DNA of 60,000 bases, taken from NCBI GenBank assembly GCA_905221605.1, contig CAJNDS010002525.1, forward strand, positions 209,001 to 269,000, given 5' to 3'. The position numbers were made by a program, and so were the translations under genes. Source of the stretch: Symbiodinium natans (Eukaryota; Sar; Dinophyceae; Suessiales; Symbiodiniaceae). The notes under the pieces were generated by a model. That model saw only the letters and a list, made by a program, of their open reading frames with translations. It was not told the DNA's origin and searched no databases. Below are positions 1 to 12,900 of this stretch, in pieces (position 1 is the stretch's first letter; each line of letters opens with the position of its first letter).

Positions 1-434
1 CCCTCAACCCTAAACTCAAGGCCTAGGCCGCGCCCCTGCAGTTGGGGGGCGCCTCCTAAGCCCCTCGAACTTCATGGGCGCAAGCCGACGTTCGCCTGCC
101 TCCCACAGCTCGGAGGTCGGCAGCACCCGCACGATGGGCCCGGTACCGGAGCACGCTCTTCTCGGCTGCTGGGACCCCCCTCAAACCCCTGAGACCGCCC
201 CCCGCGAGCTCCCTTGCAGAACTTCTGGATGCCCGCGACCTTACTGGAACCCCCGTGCCTTCCCTGACACAGGGTGGCTCTCGGACCCAGGAACCCTCTT
301 ACAACCCCCTGAAAAAACATCCCACAACGGAACAAGTTTTTAGAAGTGGACTGTTGCCCTGAGTTTAGGCCTAAACCCCAAAAAGGAATAGGTTTGCCGC
401 CTCGGACGGCGTGGGGTGGGAGAAAAGTGTGAGA

Positions 435-500
435 TGGCCCTCCACAATAGGGCCAAAGCTGCTCTTCGCGCCTCACGAAGCTTTCGAGCTGTTCCAAAGC
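435..500 (-). CDS. possible exon, unknown protein
   Basis: The minus strand reads EQLESFVRREEQLWPYCGG, with a plausible amphipathic composition, beside unique sequence. The frame stays open to the left but the composition degrades there. No family is recognised. A chance frame is possible. Confidence 0.3.
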
Positions 501-533
501 CTAACCTTCACAGCATCTACGCCCCATCACAGC

Positions 534-583
534 AAACCCTAAACCCTAAACCCTAAACCCTAAACCCTAAACCCTAAACCCTA
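534..583 (+). repeat. (CCCTAAA)n interstitial telomere-type array
   Basis: About seven near-perfect CCCTAAA units follow a degenerate region. The array is far from any chromosome end visible here. Confidence 0.95.
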
Positions 584-1910
584 GTAAACACTCATCCCTC
601 TTGCGGCTGAGCCACCCAGCTGCCGCGGTGCTGCGCCATTGAGTCGATCCCATGTGCTGAACTAATCTCTAAGGAAATGGCCACCCTTTTGTTGGCGCCC
701 TTACCTGGGGTTTGCCGACCATCAGCGGTCCCCTACCTGCAGGGGTTTCCAGAAGATACGCCTCAGCATTTTCGGGGGGATGTTGGGGCTGGGTAGGGTC
801 GGACCCTTTTTTTAGACGGATGCTATCGAATGTCCTTCAACCCCTCTGCATGTTCAGTTGAGCGCTTCATGCAGTAATGGCACTGGTACCAGTCAGAGAT
901 TCTCATGTCAAGAAGAGCGCGAAAGAAGATGGGTGGGTCGGATACCTTGCTCAGAGTTAGGGTTTACCACTGAGGCCTCCTGCCTGAAAGTGTATAGCAT
1001 TTTGGGGTACGACAGAGGGCACCCCTTTTTTAGGAAACCCATGCATTCAAGTCCCTGAGTGGCGGCAGTTATACCGGCTGCAAACGCCAGGAAGACCGGA
1101 AAACCCTTCATTAGGGAATAATCCGATAACTATGACCCTAATTGGGTTCCCAACATGATTTGAGGACGAAGTACTCTCCAAGTAAGGGAAGATTGAGTGT
1201 CTGGGAAAGGTACAGGGTTTGAGCAACAGGCCTTGTCATGCGCCCGCTTCAGCTGTCTCAATGCACCTGTCGTGCACAAAGGGGTGTTGCTTGGGCTTTT
1301 GACAGAGTCCTTAAGGGGTTCATTGGGGTGGGTACCTAGGGATCCTGAGGGAAGCTTAGGGAGCCTTATACTACCCCTCCCTTAAGGACCCGATAAACTT
1401 TGCCGAGTGGGGAAGGCAACACATCCCCTAAACCCCGCAGCCAAGAAAGCCCTCTACGCCGCAAACTTCGAACTCAAAGGTCCCAACCCTACACACCCAC
1501 TTAGACGCCAAAACACTATAAACCCGATAAGCCAAATCCCCAACGCCCCAAACCCCAAAACAAACAAAACCCAAACCCCAAAAAAACCCAAACCCTTAAA
1601 GCCTAAACCCCTGAAAACCCTCAACCCCACCCGGTTTGGCCTTCCTGAAAACATCTGAAACGCTATTCCTGAATAGGACCCCTCTTGAGCACGATAAGGG
1701 AAAATGTAAAACATCCCAACCTGCTTGGAGGTTTATATTTAATTTGTACGTAAGAGTACGGCTATAAGTAGGGTAACGATGCTTACAACCTCACTAAGGG
1801 TACATATAGCCCTGCGTACAAGTACCCTTGAACCCCAACCTAACCCCCCAACCCCAAACCCCAAACCCCAAACCCGAAACACCCCTAAACCCTAAACATT
1901 CCTAAACATT

Positions 1911-1990
1911 CCTAAACCCTAAACCCTAAACCCTAAACCCTAAACCCTAAACCCTAAACCTTAAACCCTAAACCCTAAACCCTAAACCCC
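1911..1990 (+). repeat. (CCCTAAA)n array, left arm of an inverted pair
   Basis: About eleven units, preceded by CCCCAAA variants. It faces the opposite-strand TTTAGGG array at 2,064-2,165 across about 75 bp of unique DNA, so the two can pair as one large hairpin. Confidence 0.95.
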
Positions 1991-2063
1991 AACTCCCAAA
2001 GGGGGCAGCCTGAAGAAACTCTTGAGGCCCGGCCCTGGCGCAGCCTTGTTGGGCGCCACTGGG

Positions 2064-2165
2064 TGGGTTTAGGGTTTAGGGTTTAGGGTTTAGGGTTTAG
2101 GGTTTAGGGTTTAGGGTTTAGGGTTTAGGGTTTAGGGTTTAGGGTTTAGGGTTTAGGGTTTAGGG
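2064..2165 (+). repeat. (TTTAGGG)n array, right arm of an inverted pair
   Basis: About fourteen uninterrupted TTTAGGG units, then TTTGGGG variants. Orientation is opposite to the array ending at 1,990. Confidence 0.95.
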
Positions 2166-2754
2166 GTTTGGGGTTTGGGGTTTAGGGCAAAGTTTAGGGT
2201 TTAGGGCGACGCCTTGGTTCAACTACCCAGGCTGTGCCTTTGAAACGCCCATGCCTCGTGTTGCAGGTTTTTTAGGGGTTTAGGGCTTCAGTTTGTGGTG
2301 GGGGGCATTTAGGAAGATTCCGGTGTCCGAATTTACAGGACATTGGAGGCCCGAAGCATATTCGTATGGGGCATTCCTCGAAGTAGAGGGAGCCTGAGAA
2401 TGTACCCCCCTCCGCCCTCCCGCACCATGCGATAGTCCTTTGTCTAAGAGCCCCCATACAAGTAGAACGCCGATTATTGAGAACGCCCAAAAGCTTGATC
2501 CCTAAACCCTGAACCCTCATTCTCCGAATCGCAGATCTCAACCACCTTTCCGGGCCCCGAACTGGCTTCTTGTCAGCCCGTTTGGGCGCCTGCGAACTTC
2601 ACTTGCACCACACATACCCTGAACTCTAAGCTCTCTAAACTGTAAACTCTAAATCGTAGATCCTAACCTGCATCCTAAAGATTGCGCTCTAAAATCTAAA
2701 AAGCCCATACACCCTGAATGGCAGTGCCCTGGAATGCCCTGACTGCGGCACTAT

Positions 2755-2850
2755 AGCCAAGCAAGCCGGACAGAGCAAAATGAGGCCTTGCTCGTCTTCT
2801 GCCCCGACGATGCCATCTTAGCAGGACATGTGCTGGCTACTATTTGCTTA
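2755..2850 (+). CDS. possible exon, unknown protein
   Basis: The plus strand reads NEALLVFCPDDAILAGHVL and continues to ATICL, in unique DNA between degenerate repeat regions. No family is recognised. There is no clear donor, so the edges are approximate. Confidence 0.3.
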
Positions 2851-3205
2851 AGATCACCGCAAAAAACACTTCCCTTTAAGGGCGTTATTGAGGATTAACA
2901 TCTTTTTGGGGGTTCTTAAGCAAATAGTAGGCTGGCGAGCAAGCACTCTTAATGTCATGCATGGTCTGTGGAAGGCGAAAACCCAGAGCAGAGTCATCTC
3001 TGAAACATCTCAAACACTACCCACACCTCCGGTAGGTAAACAGTTAAACCCAGCTCGTGGAATGAGTGCAGCTGCAGGTTAGAGTGTTGCACCTCCGTAG
3101 AAGAATAGAACAGGAGACCGGAACCCCGAAACCCGAGCCCTCCCTTCAGCACCCCAAACCAACGTGCTGCAGGATCGTCGGAGAAAGCCCCGTTTGGGAT
3201 TCTTA

Positions 3206-3315
3206 CTTGGTAGCCCAGTAACCATCTTATAATAAGGGCACCCTTTTTTGGGTTGGTTCCTTTATAAGGGAACCCATATCCAAAAAAGGGTAAAGGGTAC
3301 CACTGGGCTACCAAG
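3206..3315. mobile_element. MITE-like element, TIR CTTGGTAGCCCAGT
   Basis: Terminal inverted repeats CTTGGTAGCCCAGTA and TACTGGGCTACCAAG (one mismatch/indel region inside) enclose a second inverted segment built on CCCTTTTTTGGGTT. There is no coding capacity. A related left end starts at 11,994 and runs into a poly-G tract. Confidence 0.75.
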
Positions 3316-3837
3316 CTTGTTAAGCAACTTACAACAACAAGGTTGTTTGGGGTCTGAGGGTAACTTTCTTGTGCAACACCAAACCTCCTGGAGCAGCCCT
3401 AAACCCTAAAGATTCAGGGTGTAGGGTTCAGGGTCTAGGCTTTAGGGTTTGGGAATAAACCCTAAACTCTACACCCTAAACCCGAAACCCTAAACCCTAA
3501 ACCCTAAACCCCCAAGGCAGCACAGGAAGGAGGAGAATCGGGGTGCCTTGCGCTTCTTGGCATCGGTGCTGCTATCCTTTCAGGCCATTCCCAACGACCC
3601 TTCTTAGGGTAGCTATTAAAAATGGGAGGGCTTAGGGCTTTGGGTTTAGGGTTTAGGGTTTGGGGTTTGGGGTTTGGGGTTTGGGGTTTGGGGTTTGGTC
3701 CCTGAGTCTGGGCCCGTAAAAGAGGACCCCGTAAAAGGGGACCCCTTAAACACCCCTCATATACCGTATGCAACCCAAGGGTCCACACTTCAGAACCCTT
3801 TTACAGGAGGTAAGGGACCAGAGGCAGGGCCCACAGT

Positions 3838-3934
3838 GGGATGTGCCCCCTTATATTGTCAGTCCTTAAGAGGGAGTATAATAGAGGGTACGATAATCCC
3901 TAGTAAGGACTGTTAGTATAGGGGGGAACATCCC
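3838..3934. mobile_element. MITE-like element, TIR GGGATGTTCCCCCTTAT family
   Basis: The ends are GGGATGTGCCCCCTTATA and the near-complement TAGGGGGGAACATCCC. Inner arms AGTCCTTA and TAAGGACT also pair. The same ends recur at 15,288-15,441, 15,658-15,757 and 59,122-59,205. Confidence 0.8.
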
Positions 3935-4001
3935 AAGGCCCAGCGGGCGTGTGTTAAGCTGGGGTCTAGATTTCTGACATGCTAAGCAAAACGACATGTC
4001 T

Positions 4002-4068
4002 TATATGTATATATATATGTGATATATATATATATATACGTATATATCCCACACACACACACACACCT
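4002..4068. repeat. TA and CA microsatellites
   Basis: Alternating TATA tracts, then about ten CA dinucleotides. Simple sequence with no gene. Confidence 0.9.
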
Positions 4069-4701
4069 TGCATCTCTGTGTTTAACTCATGCTTTACTTT
4101 TTTCTGCCTGATGTACTCACGGTATACAACGGAAACCATGCATGTTACGGTATTTTTCGCGCTTTCGATAGAACAAGGGTATATGGGATCAGTTTACTAG
4201 ATGCAGTATATACTGTGTTTTCTGAATATAGATACAGATATACACAACGTCTAAGTGATACTGCAACAACAAAAATGCACCTCTCTCTCAGGCAGGCGGA
4301 TGCCTCTCAGACACGGGACATCCACATTTGCTGGAACCCTTCATAGCCCAACCTTGGAAAAAGACGGCCCTTGGGCTCCCACATAAGAGCCCTTAAACCT
4401 TGGACAAGTAGTTCTTTGGCCCCAAACACCCTAAAATGTTTGACCTAGGGGTAACCTAGGAATAGGAAGGGTGGTTTAAAGGGGCGTAAAGGGAACCGAA
4501 ACCCAATAAACCTCAAACAAAAACGGGACTGAGGGCCTACTCTGGGTCCTAGAAACCCTAAACCCCAAAACCGAACACCCTCAGTCCTGCGGGCCCAAAA
4601 ACCCTGAAATCCTTGGAGCCTTAGAGCCTTGGAGCTTTAGGCCTTGTCGCAGTAAGAGCCCTTGAAACCTTGAAAAAGTAGTCCTCTGGGCCCAAACACC
4701 C

Positions 4702-4791
4702 TCAAAGAAGTCGCAGTGCCAGATCAAACCGCGCCTTCGTGGTCTCCGGAGTCTTGTCCAGGACGATCTCCGACTCCTCCAACCCAAAACC
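4702..4791 (-). CDS. C-terminal exon, unknown protein
   Basis: Thirty codons including a TGA stop read GFGLEESEIVLDKTPETT and continue KARFDLALRLL. The acceptor appears to be TTTAG inside the adjoining telomere-like array, so the first exon bases (GGTTTTGGG) are repeat-derived. This looks like the end of a soluble protein. The gene's upstream exons are not identified. Confidence 0.5.
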   Translation of the reverse strand, partial: GFGLEESEIVLDKTPETTKARFDLALRLL

Positions 4792-5017
4792 CTAAACCCT
4801 AAAACCCTAAAACCCTAAAACCCAAAAACCCAAAACCCAAAACCCAAAACCCTAAACCCAAAACCCTAAAACCCAAAACCCAAAACCCGAAACCCTAAAC
4901 CCTAAACCCTAACACAGCCCTCCAGAGCTGCGAAGGGTCCGTAGAGCTACGCAGCCTCGCCTCGCAACGCCAAGCCTACAGACTCTGTACTACAGGCCCC
5001 CCCACACTTGGTGACAC

Positions 5018-5105
5018 TAAACCCTAAACACCCTAAACACCCTAAGCACCCTAAACACCCTAAACACCCTAAACACCCTAAACACCCTAAACACCCTAAA
5101 CACCC
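5018..5105 (+). repeat. (CACCCTAAA)n 9-bp variant array
   Basis: About nine CACCCTAAA units: a two-base expansion of the telomere unit amplified as its own array. Near-perfect copies suggest local slippage after the variant arose. Confidence 0.9.
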
Positions 5106-5540
5106 TACACCCAAAACCCAAAACCCTAAGCCCTAAGCCCTAAACCCTAAACCCCAGGGCCACAGTAGTTCAAGCTTTGCCCTAGGAACCCAGCGCCTAC
5201 TTCCTGTACCTATATCTACCTAAGCTTAAAGGTATATGGATAGGGTTTAGGGTACCTGAAGAAACCAAAGCCTACTTACTTTTTCGTAGTTGCCTAGGAA
5301 CCCTATAAGGAGTTTTATCGCAATAACCTACAAAACAGAAGGTTTGGGGTTCTTAAGGTACGGTCCATAGGGTTCACTTGCAATAGAGGATTCTCGATGC
5401 GTATAGGGTTTGGGGTTTAGGGCAGTACCCGAAGTATTCTTATTTTATAGACTTTCGACTTTAATGTGGGTGGTAATTCTGTATGCTTGGAGCCCTGGGG
5501 TTTTGCTGCTGTGTAAGATGTGTCTTGTGAATGTTGACAG

Positions 5541-5650
5541 ACGCTGATGTGGTTAAGGCCCAGTGGCCCTTTCTGGAGCTCTTCCTACAGCGGCGCCTGC
5601 CCGTTGATGGACGCCTCCTCTCTGCCTGCCCGAGCTGTTGCAGCAAAAGG
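5541..5650 (+). CDS. internal exon, unknown protein
   Basis: After an acceptor-like TGTTGACAG the plus strand reads ADVVKAQWPFLELFLQRRLP and then VDGRLLSACPSCCSKR, ending at AAAAGG before a GTGGGC donor. Both edges are splice-like and the frame is clean. The CPSCC cysteines could bind metal, but no family is recognised. Confidence 0.5.
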
Positions 5651-5959
5651 GTGGGCCGGGGATTAGGGGTTTAGGGTTTAGGTTATATAGATGCTGCCCC
5701 AATCCCATCCGCCTGAACTGATGCACCGACAATGTGTCTCGTGAATCAGCTGAGACGTTTTTGATTCTGCGCCTTGCACCTAACAAGAAGACCGTATATC
5801 CTGAAGCTTAAACCCTGATCCCTGAACCCTAAACCCTAAACCCTAAACCGAGACCCTAAACCCTAAACCCTAACATCGCGGGTGTGCCGTGCCTTCCGTC
5901 ATGAACAGCGCGCTGCCTTCGCTTCGGCTGGCGGCCTCGTGAGGACATGCCAGCGCGTA

Positions 5960-6139
5960 CTTGGAGGTTCAGGGTTCTCATAACCCAAGAGGGTTTAGGG
6001 TTTAGGGTTTAGTGTCCTTCTAACCCAATTATCAGTGTACATGCAAGCCCCTTAAGCACCCTGAGAGGGTTGTAGTTGGATTATATAAGTACAGTTATAG
6101 TGGGTTATAGTGGGGTTACTAAGTACCCCGAACCTCCAC
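5960..6139. mobile_element. MITE-like element, TIR CTTGGAGGTTCAGGGT family
   Basis: The left end is CTTGGAGGTTCAGGGTTCTC and the right end the near-complement ACCCCGAACCTCC. Inner arms are CTAACCCAATTA-like and GTTGGATTATAT/GGGTTATA-like. The family recurs at 13,932, 55,575, 56,655 and 57,731. Confidence 0.7.
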
Positions 6140-6553
6140 GTAATGGTCCGAGTGGGCACTGAGGGGGCAAGAGTGCGCTGCAAGCCCAGGGTTCAGGGTT
6201 TTAGGGTTTCGGGCTAGGGTTTAAGGTTTAGGGTTTAGGGTTTAGGGTTTAGGGTTTAGGGTTTAGGGTTTAGGGTTTATGGTTTAGGGTTTGAGGGTTT
6301 AGGGTTTCGGGCTAGGGTTTAGGGTGATAGGGTTTTAGGGGTTTAGGGGTTTATGGGTTTGAGGGGTTGTAGTTGTCCAGACTTTTAGGGGTTTTTAGGA
6401 TTGAGAGGTTTTAGATGTTTAGGGGTTTAGGGGTTGTAGGGTTTGAGGGTTTAGGGTTGTAAGGGGTTTCGGGGTTTTGGGGTTTGAGGGGTTTTAGCCT
6501 TAGTTTTCAGAGTCTTAGGGTTTAGGGTGAGGGGTCAGGGTGTTAGGGTTCAG

Positions 6554-6630
6554 GGAAGCTCTTTCTTGCGCTTTGCCAAACCTGGCGCTCGGCATCGCGT
6601 CGAGAGAGGAAGCCTGGACAGAAGCTGCAG
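6554..6630 (+). CDS. possible exon, unknown protein
   Basis: Following GGGTTCAG the plus strand reads KLFLALCQTWRSASRRERKP and ends GQKLQ directly against a CCCTAAA array. It is basic and otherwise featureless. No clear donor at the right edge. Confidence 0.3.
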
Positions 6631-6738
6631 CCCTAAACCCTAAACCCTAAACCCTAAACCCTAAACCCTAAACCCTAAACCCTAAACCCTAAACCCTAAA
6701 CCCTAAACCCTAAACCCTAAACCCTAAACCCTAAACCC
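6631..6738 (+). repeat. (CCCTAAA)n array
   Basis: About fifteen uninterrupted CCCTAAA units, starting right after CTGCAG. Confidence 0.97.
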
Positions 6739-6847
6739 AAAACCCAAGCTGTCCCTGGGTTTACATGTGGTGCTGTGCCGTAGCCTGCTCGCATTTCACA
6801 TTGGACGCCTCTCACACCCAAACCCTCGAAACCCTGCCAACAAACTA

Positions 6848-6970
6848 CCCAAACCCCAAACCCCAAACCCCAAACCCCAAACCCCAAACCCCAAACCCCA
6901 AACCCCAAACCCCAAACCCCAAACCCCAAACCCCAAACCCAAACCCCAAACCCCAAACCCAAAACCCCAA
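6848..6970 (+). repeat. (CCCCAAA)n variant array
   Basis: About fifteen CCCCAAA units, a T-to-C variant of the telomere unit that has spread as a homogeneous array. It gives spurious NPKPQTPNPKP-type frames in all three plus frames. Confidence 0.95.
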
Positions 6971-9900
6971 ACCTCAACCGCAATTGCTTACAAGCAAACT
7001 CAGCTCTCAAACCCCAAAAACCAAAACCCTAAATCCTACGATCCCCACAGCATGGCACCTGCCTCCAAGCGCCTGGGCTTCAGCAGCTGCCAGGGCACTG
7101 CAGGCGGTGCGAAACTGTTCTCCGGCCTCTTCTGCTAAACCCTAAACCCTAAACCCCAAACCCTAAACTCTACAAATCATGGGGGTTTGGGGCGTCAGGG
7201 CCTTGGGAAGGCTTAGGAGGGTTTAGGTTTGGGGAGGGTGTCGCCTTAAAGTTTGGGAGTGCTTTCGGCCGAGGAGGGCCCAAAAAGCTCTAGGCTTCAG
7301 GGTCCAGGAGTAACCCAGGAACCCAACACCCCAAAAAAAAGGGTTTTAGGGTTTAGGGTTTAGGGTTTAGGGTTTAGGGTTTAGGGTTTAGGGTTTAGGG
7401 AATAAGGGCCTACTCTGGGTCCTAGTACCGCAGCCCATGGTTTGCAGAGCGTTGGGCTGTTAAGGCCGTAGCGCGTTTCGAGGACCTTTGGGCTTTAGGA
7501 TGCAAGGGTTTAGGGTTTAGGGTTTAGGGTTTAGGGTTTAGGGTTTAGGGTTTAGGGTTTAGGGTTTAGGGTTTAGGGTTTAGGGCCTTAACCTTGCAAG
7601 CAAGCCCCACAACCCTGTAAATCTTACATAAATCTTAGGAGCACTAGAGCCTAAACCAAAGAAGCCGCAAATCCGTCTAACCCGGAACCATAAACCCTAA
7701 ACCCTAAACCCTAAACCCTAAACCCTAAATAATCCTAGAGTTCAAATTAAATAACCCCAAAAAGCTGCACCGAGCCAGCCTGGCATGCACTCAGGGCAGC
7801 TTCCCAGGTGACCGCGTTGGGGTTCAAGCGATCCTCAAACGGTTTAGGGTTTAGCGTTTAGGGTTTAGGGTTTAGGGTTAGTTTAGGGTTTAAGGCCTAG
7901 GGTTTATGGTTTAGGGTGGGTCGTTTTCTACCACTGCTGCTACTGCTGCTGCTGCTGCCACTCCCCCCGCTGCGACTGCTACGACGATGACTACTTACTG
8001 CTACTGCCACTGGGCTTTAAGGGTTAAATTCTTCACCCTAAACCGTAAACCCTAAACCCTAAACCGCTGCATAGTTCTCTTGTGCAGCCCAGGCCTGGGA
8101 CAACTGTGCAAAGACCCCAAGCGCCAGCTTCCAGTTCGCCCCAGCTACACAGGCAGAGACGGCCGGGTTGTACGCAAGGACATCCCTTTGAATCCGGAGC
8201 TTCCCAAGTTCCTGGAGCCACAGAACAGCCAGGGACCAGTGGGTCGACTTCTCGCCCACCCCGATGGCGGTGCTGTAGGTGAGCAGGTCTGCCTTCAGGA
8301 TCTGGGCGCGCATCCCCTGAAGTAGGTGCAGCGTGTGCTGCCACACCCCACCAGCCTCGCAAGCCAGCAGGGCAGCATTGCAAGCCACCAGGGTGCTCTC
8401 GAGACCCTGGTGATGAAGAGTAGCCAGCAGGCGCAGGGCACATTCCCACTGCTCTCCTTTCGTGCAGGCGGCTATGGCGGCGCCGTACGTCACCTTACTT
8501 CTCCAATAACCCAGGAATAAGAAACTCTTAACCTGTAGTATTCCTACAATGTAAGGAAACCCAAAAAGTTTAAAGTTCATGTATTGGTGAAGTAAGTGAC
8601 CACATTTCCACGTATGCGGCGCTTGGGCAGATCCTCCAGCAGCTGAAGAGCACGACGCCACTGCTGGCACCGACCGCAGGCGCTCAAGACGGCGCTGCAG
8701 ACCACCACCTGCACCATTGTTGGGGGCATAATTAGAAAACGACTTATTTTATTCTTTATTGGGCTTAAGAGTTCAAACACGTGTACTTAGCTGATGAGTT
8801 CATATGCCCCGAAAAGTGTACACTTTCATTTCTATAGGGGACTATAGTATCCCAAAAAGTGTACAGTGTGCTCACTCAGCTACTAAGTGTAAAGTGCTAT
8901 TTACAACGAGGACCCAGCCACGTCCGCATCGAGGCCACGCTCGTCCAAGTCGGCAAGCAGGCAGAGGGCCAGCTGCCACTGCCCAGCTTTCTCGCAGGCA
9001 CTGATCGCCTCATGATATGTAGGCCCATGCTACGGACTGAGAATGCTGAACCCGAAGCCCTAAACCCCATAAACTCCCTAAACCCTACAAACTCCCTACA
9101 CCCTGAACCCTAAAGCCTTATAACTAATAACCCTAAACCCTAAACCCTAAACCCAGAACCCTAAACCCTAAACCCCAAACCCAAACCCTAAACCCTAAAC
9201 CACAACTGCTCAGCGCACGCGCAAGGAGCCGCGCTGCAGGCGATCACGTCGCCCTCGAGCCTGGCCTCCTCGAGGTCTGCCAAGAGCTGCAGAGCTTTCG
9301 GCCACTGGTCGCACCTTCGAAGACTGGGCGTCGGATTGCTGGTTTAGGGTTGAGGGTTTAGGGTTGGGGGTTTAGGGTTTAGGGCTTGGGGTTTAGGGTT
9401 TTAGGGGTTTAGGTGTGTTCCTCCCCTGGATTGATGGTTTAGGGTTTAGGGTTTAGGGGCGTTCCTCCCCCAACCCTCCCCTTTCGAACGGCCAAACCGG
9501 CAACGACTTGTATTGTAGGGTTCTCAAGGGAGGGGCTTCATGGGGGGTAGGTACCTAGGGAACCTTCGGGAAGCTTCGGGAAGCTTAGGGAGCCTTCGGG
9601 AGTAGTGCCGGGGTAAGAAATCTAATCCTGGCCGGGGAGATCTGCAGAGGCATGCTAGCGGAGTTGGGTTACATGCCCCCTTTGCACCCCCCCCTCCCTT
9701 AAGAACCCTATAATTTTCAAGGCGTGGCACACGAAAACTTCCTACCACACCCCGAAAGCCTTGACTTCCTATGCAAAGTCCTGAATGGCACGGCCAGACT
9801 TGACATGACAGCTGCGCAACAGGGTTTAGGGTTTAGGGGTTTAGGGTCTAGGGTTTAGGGTTGTTTAGGGTTTAGGGTTGTTTAGGGTTTAGGGTTTAGG

Positions 9901-12900
9901 GTTTAGGGTTTAGGGTTTAGGGTTTAGGGTTTAGGGTTTAGGGTTTAGGGCAGTCAGCTCCTGCAAGAGAACACCATGCTCGCTGCGACCAGGCCTTGCG
10001 CAGGAAATGATGGCAGCGCTGTATGTGACGATCGTACCTTAACTCAGCCTTAAACTATCTTGAGTAGCCCTAAACCCTAAACCCTAAACCCTAAACCCTA
10101 AACCCTAAACCCTAAACCCTAAACCCTAAACCCTAAACCCTAGGTTCAGGGTTTAGGGTTTAGGTGATATACTGTAACCCTAAACCCTGCACCCTAAACC
10201 CAACGCATGCATCAATGATCGCTCGGGCTGCGGGCTGAACATGCTTGTGAGAAGGAAGTTGAAACTGAAGCTACCAACTTATTTGAGGCCCTATCCTAGA
10301 AACCAAGTTCCTTAACATCTTAGGGTTACATGGTCCCTTCATTTAGTCCCTTACCTTCTTTAAAGTTTAGAGGGTTCTGATGTACCGGCCAACTACCTCG
10401 AGAATAGCAAGAGCCCAGTGAATGGCCCAACCCTAAACCCTAAACCCTAAACCCTAAACCCTAAACCCTAAACCCTAAACCCTAAACCCTAAACCCTAAA
10501 CCCTAAACCCTAAACCCTAAACCCTAAACCCTAAACCCTAAACCCTAAACCCTAAACCCTAGCCAAGGATCTCTGCACCGACTTCTTTGAGAGCTCTCCG
10601 AGATGGTCTAGGGCCAGCTCCCACTCCTCACCACTCGCGCATGCACTGATGACGGCCTCGGGGGCAGAAAGCTCGAAACTGGAAGGCCCCTGCAAAGCAC
10701 CCACTAATGTTTAGGGTTTAGGGTTTAGGGTGTAGGGTTTAGGGTTTAGGGTTTGGGTTTAGGGTTTAGGGTAAAGGATTTAGGGCGACAAGAGCTGGAC
10801 ATTGCCCAAGGAGTCGCGTTGTGCATGACCACATCTGCAGAGACATGGTGCGACTCAAGCTTCGCGAGCAAGTGCAAGGCGGATGGCCATTCGCCTGCCT
10901 TCTCACACGCGCTTGCCTGGGCATGGCATACCACCGAAGCCACCAAACTAAACTCAGTGCAGATGCAACTACGCAATGCGCCCTAAACACAGCCTGCAAC
11001 CACCTGCTACATAACAGGGAAAAGAGACGCTACTATTAGTATCATTTGTGAGCGCACTAAAGACCTCATCGGCGCTTATAACCATGAATGACAAGGGTTC
11101 CTGTCTGTCCTAAAGGAGGATGCATGGCGGCCATTAAGAATCTTGACTGAAGGTAAAGAAAGATTACAATTTGGTATCAAGACTTGGTCGTTTATAAACA
11201 ATGACCAGCTTTAAGTAGTTACTTGGTGGCAAATTGGTAGTTCTTAGCAATGACTCTTTTTCCTTTTAGAGAGTGATTTTCAACTAATGATTAGAAGCTG
11301 TCATTAGGAATTGGATTTGCGGTTTTAGTATCAAGAAAGTCTAATTAGGACTTGCTGCTTAGTAGCAGACACATGCCTAATACTGAATTATCATGAATGA
11401 AAACTTAGCATGAGAAACTAGCAGCTATTAGCAGATACACAAAAAGTTGGGAATGGATCACCCTAAACCCTAAACCCTAAAACCTAAACCCTCACCATCC
11501 GGGGTGCTGCACTGCTGTACGTGATCAGGTCTGGTTGAAACTGCTCGGCATCCATCTCCTGACATGAAGCTGCCCTGCACTTGAAAATGGGATTGCAATT
11601 ACCCCGGTTTAGGGTTTAGGGTTTAGGGTCTAGGTTTAGGGTTTAGGGTTTGGGGTTTAGGGTTTAGGGTTTAGGGTTTAGGTAGCCGAAGCCTTGGCTT
11701 AGGAGCTGCCTACGGCTCGCTCCTTCAGGAGGGTGATGGCAAGGATCCATTGACTTCCCTTCTCACACGCGTTCACAGCTGCCCCGTAGCTGATGGCGTC
11801 GCCTTGCTGCAGGTCCTTCAGGATGGGCTCGTTATGGTACAAAGGATAGGGTTTAGGGTTTCGGGTTTCGGGTTTCGGGTTTCGGGTTTAGGGTTTAGGA
11901 AGAGTGATTGTAGCAGCAGCAGGAGGAGGAGTAGGAGGAGGAGGAGTCGCAGTAGCAGTAGCCGTCGCAGGAATGGTCCAAGCTCCCAAGAGACTTGGTA
12001 GCCCAGTCGCCATATTAGGGGGGGGGGGGGGGGGCCCCCTTTTTCTTAGGTTTCCGTGTCCTTTATAAGGGGAACAAACCAAAAAAAGAGGGGGGGGAAA
12101 CATACGGGGGGGGACCCAAGGCCTGCAGCTCTCTGAAGAAGCACAGCGCCAAGGGCCAGTGCGATGCCCGCCCCGAGGCCGAGATGAGCTTGTTGTAGGT
12201 TTGGAGCCTCTCGTCCATGCCCTGCCTCACTCCGACGCCCCGAAAGTCAAGAGTAGTAAGCATGAGAACTCGAAGAGTAGTAAGAGCTATTGGCAATAAA
12301 GCATGCTACTAACTACTACATACAATAATATAGCATTTGACATAAAAAGTGAGAACAGCAGCAACTAACTAACAGCAGCAACAGCAGCTCAAAATACTGG
12401 CACAGCTGGCTATCGCACATTGGCAGCCAAGGGGCGGCTGGAGGCCAAGTGGTCAATCACCAGCGGCGCAAGGCGCATCACAAACACCTCCGCAGTTGCA
12501 GCGCTCGGGCTCATGGCTCCCGAGACCACCTTCGCGGGAGATGCCCTAAACCTGAAACCCCAAACCCTAAACTCTAACCTTAAACTCTAAACCCTAAACC
12601 CTGAACCTAAACTCAAACCCTAAACCTAAACCCTAAACCCTAAAACTCCGAGACCTTCGCAGGAGACAGCCACGCCTGTGCCCCCAAATAGCGCAGCGCC
12701 TGGCCGCGGGTGCGGAGTCCGGTACGAAGTCCCGAGCGGGTCGGCGCGAACTGACTGGATGCAGATCCTGACTGACTCCAACACACCTTACGTGGAGGTT
12801 CATGGTACATATAAAACCAACTATAACTGTACTGATAACCCAATTCTAACCCTATTGTGGGAGAGTTAAGGGCTTATGGGTGGGTTATATCTAAGCTCTT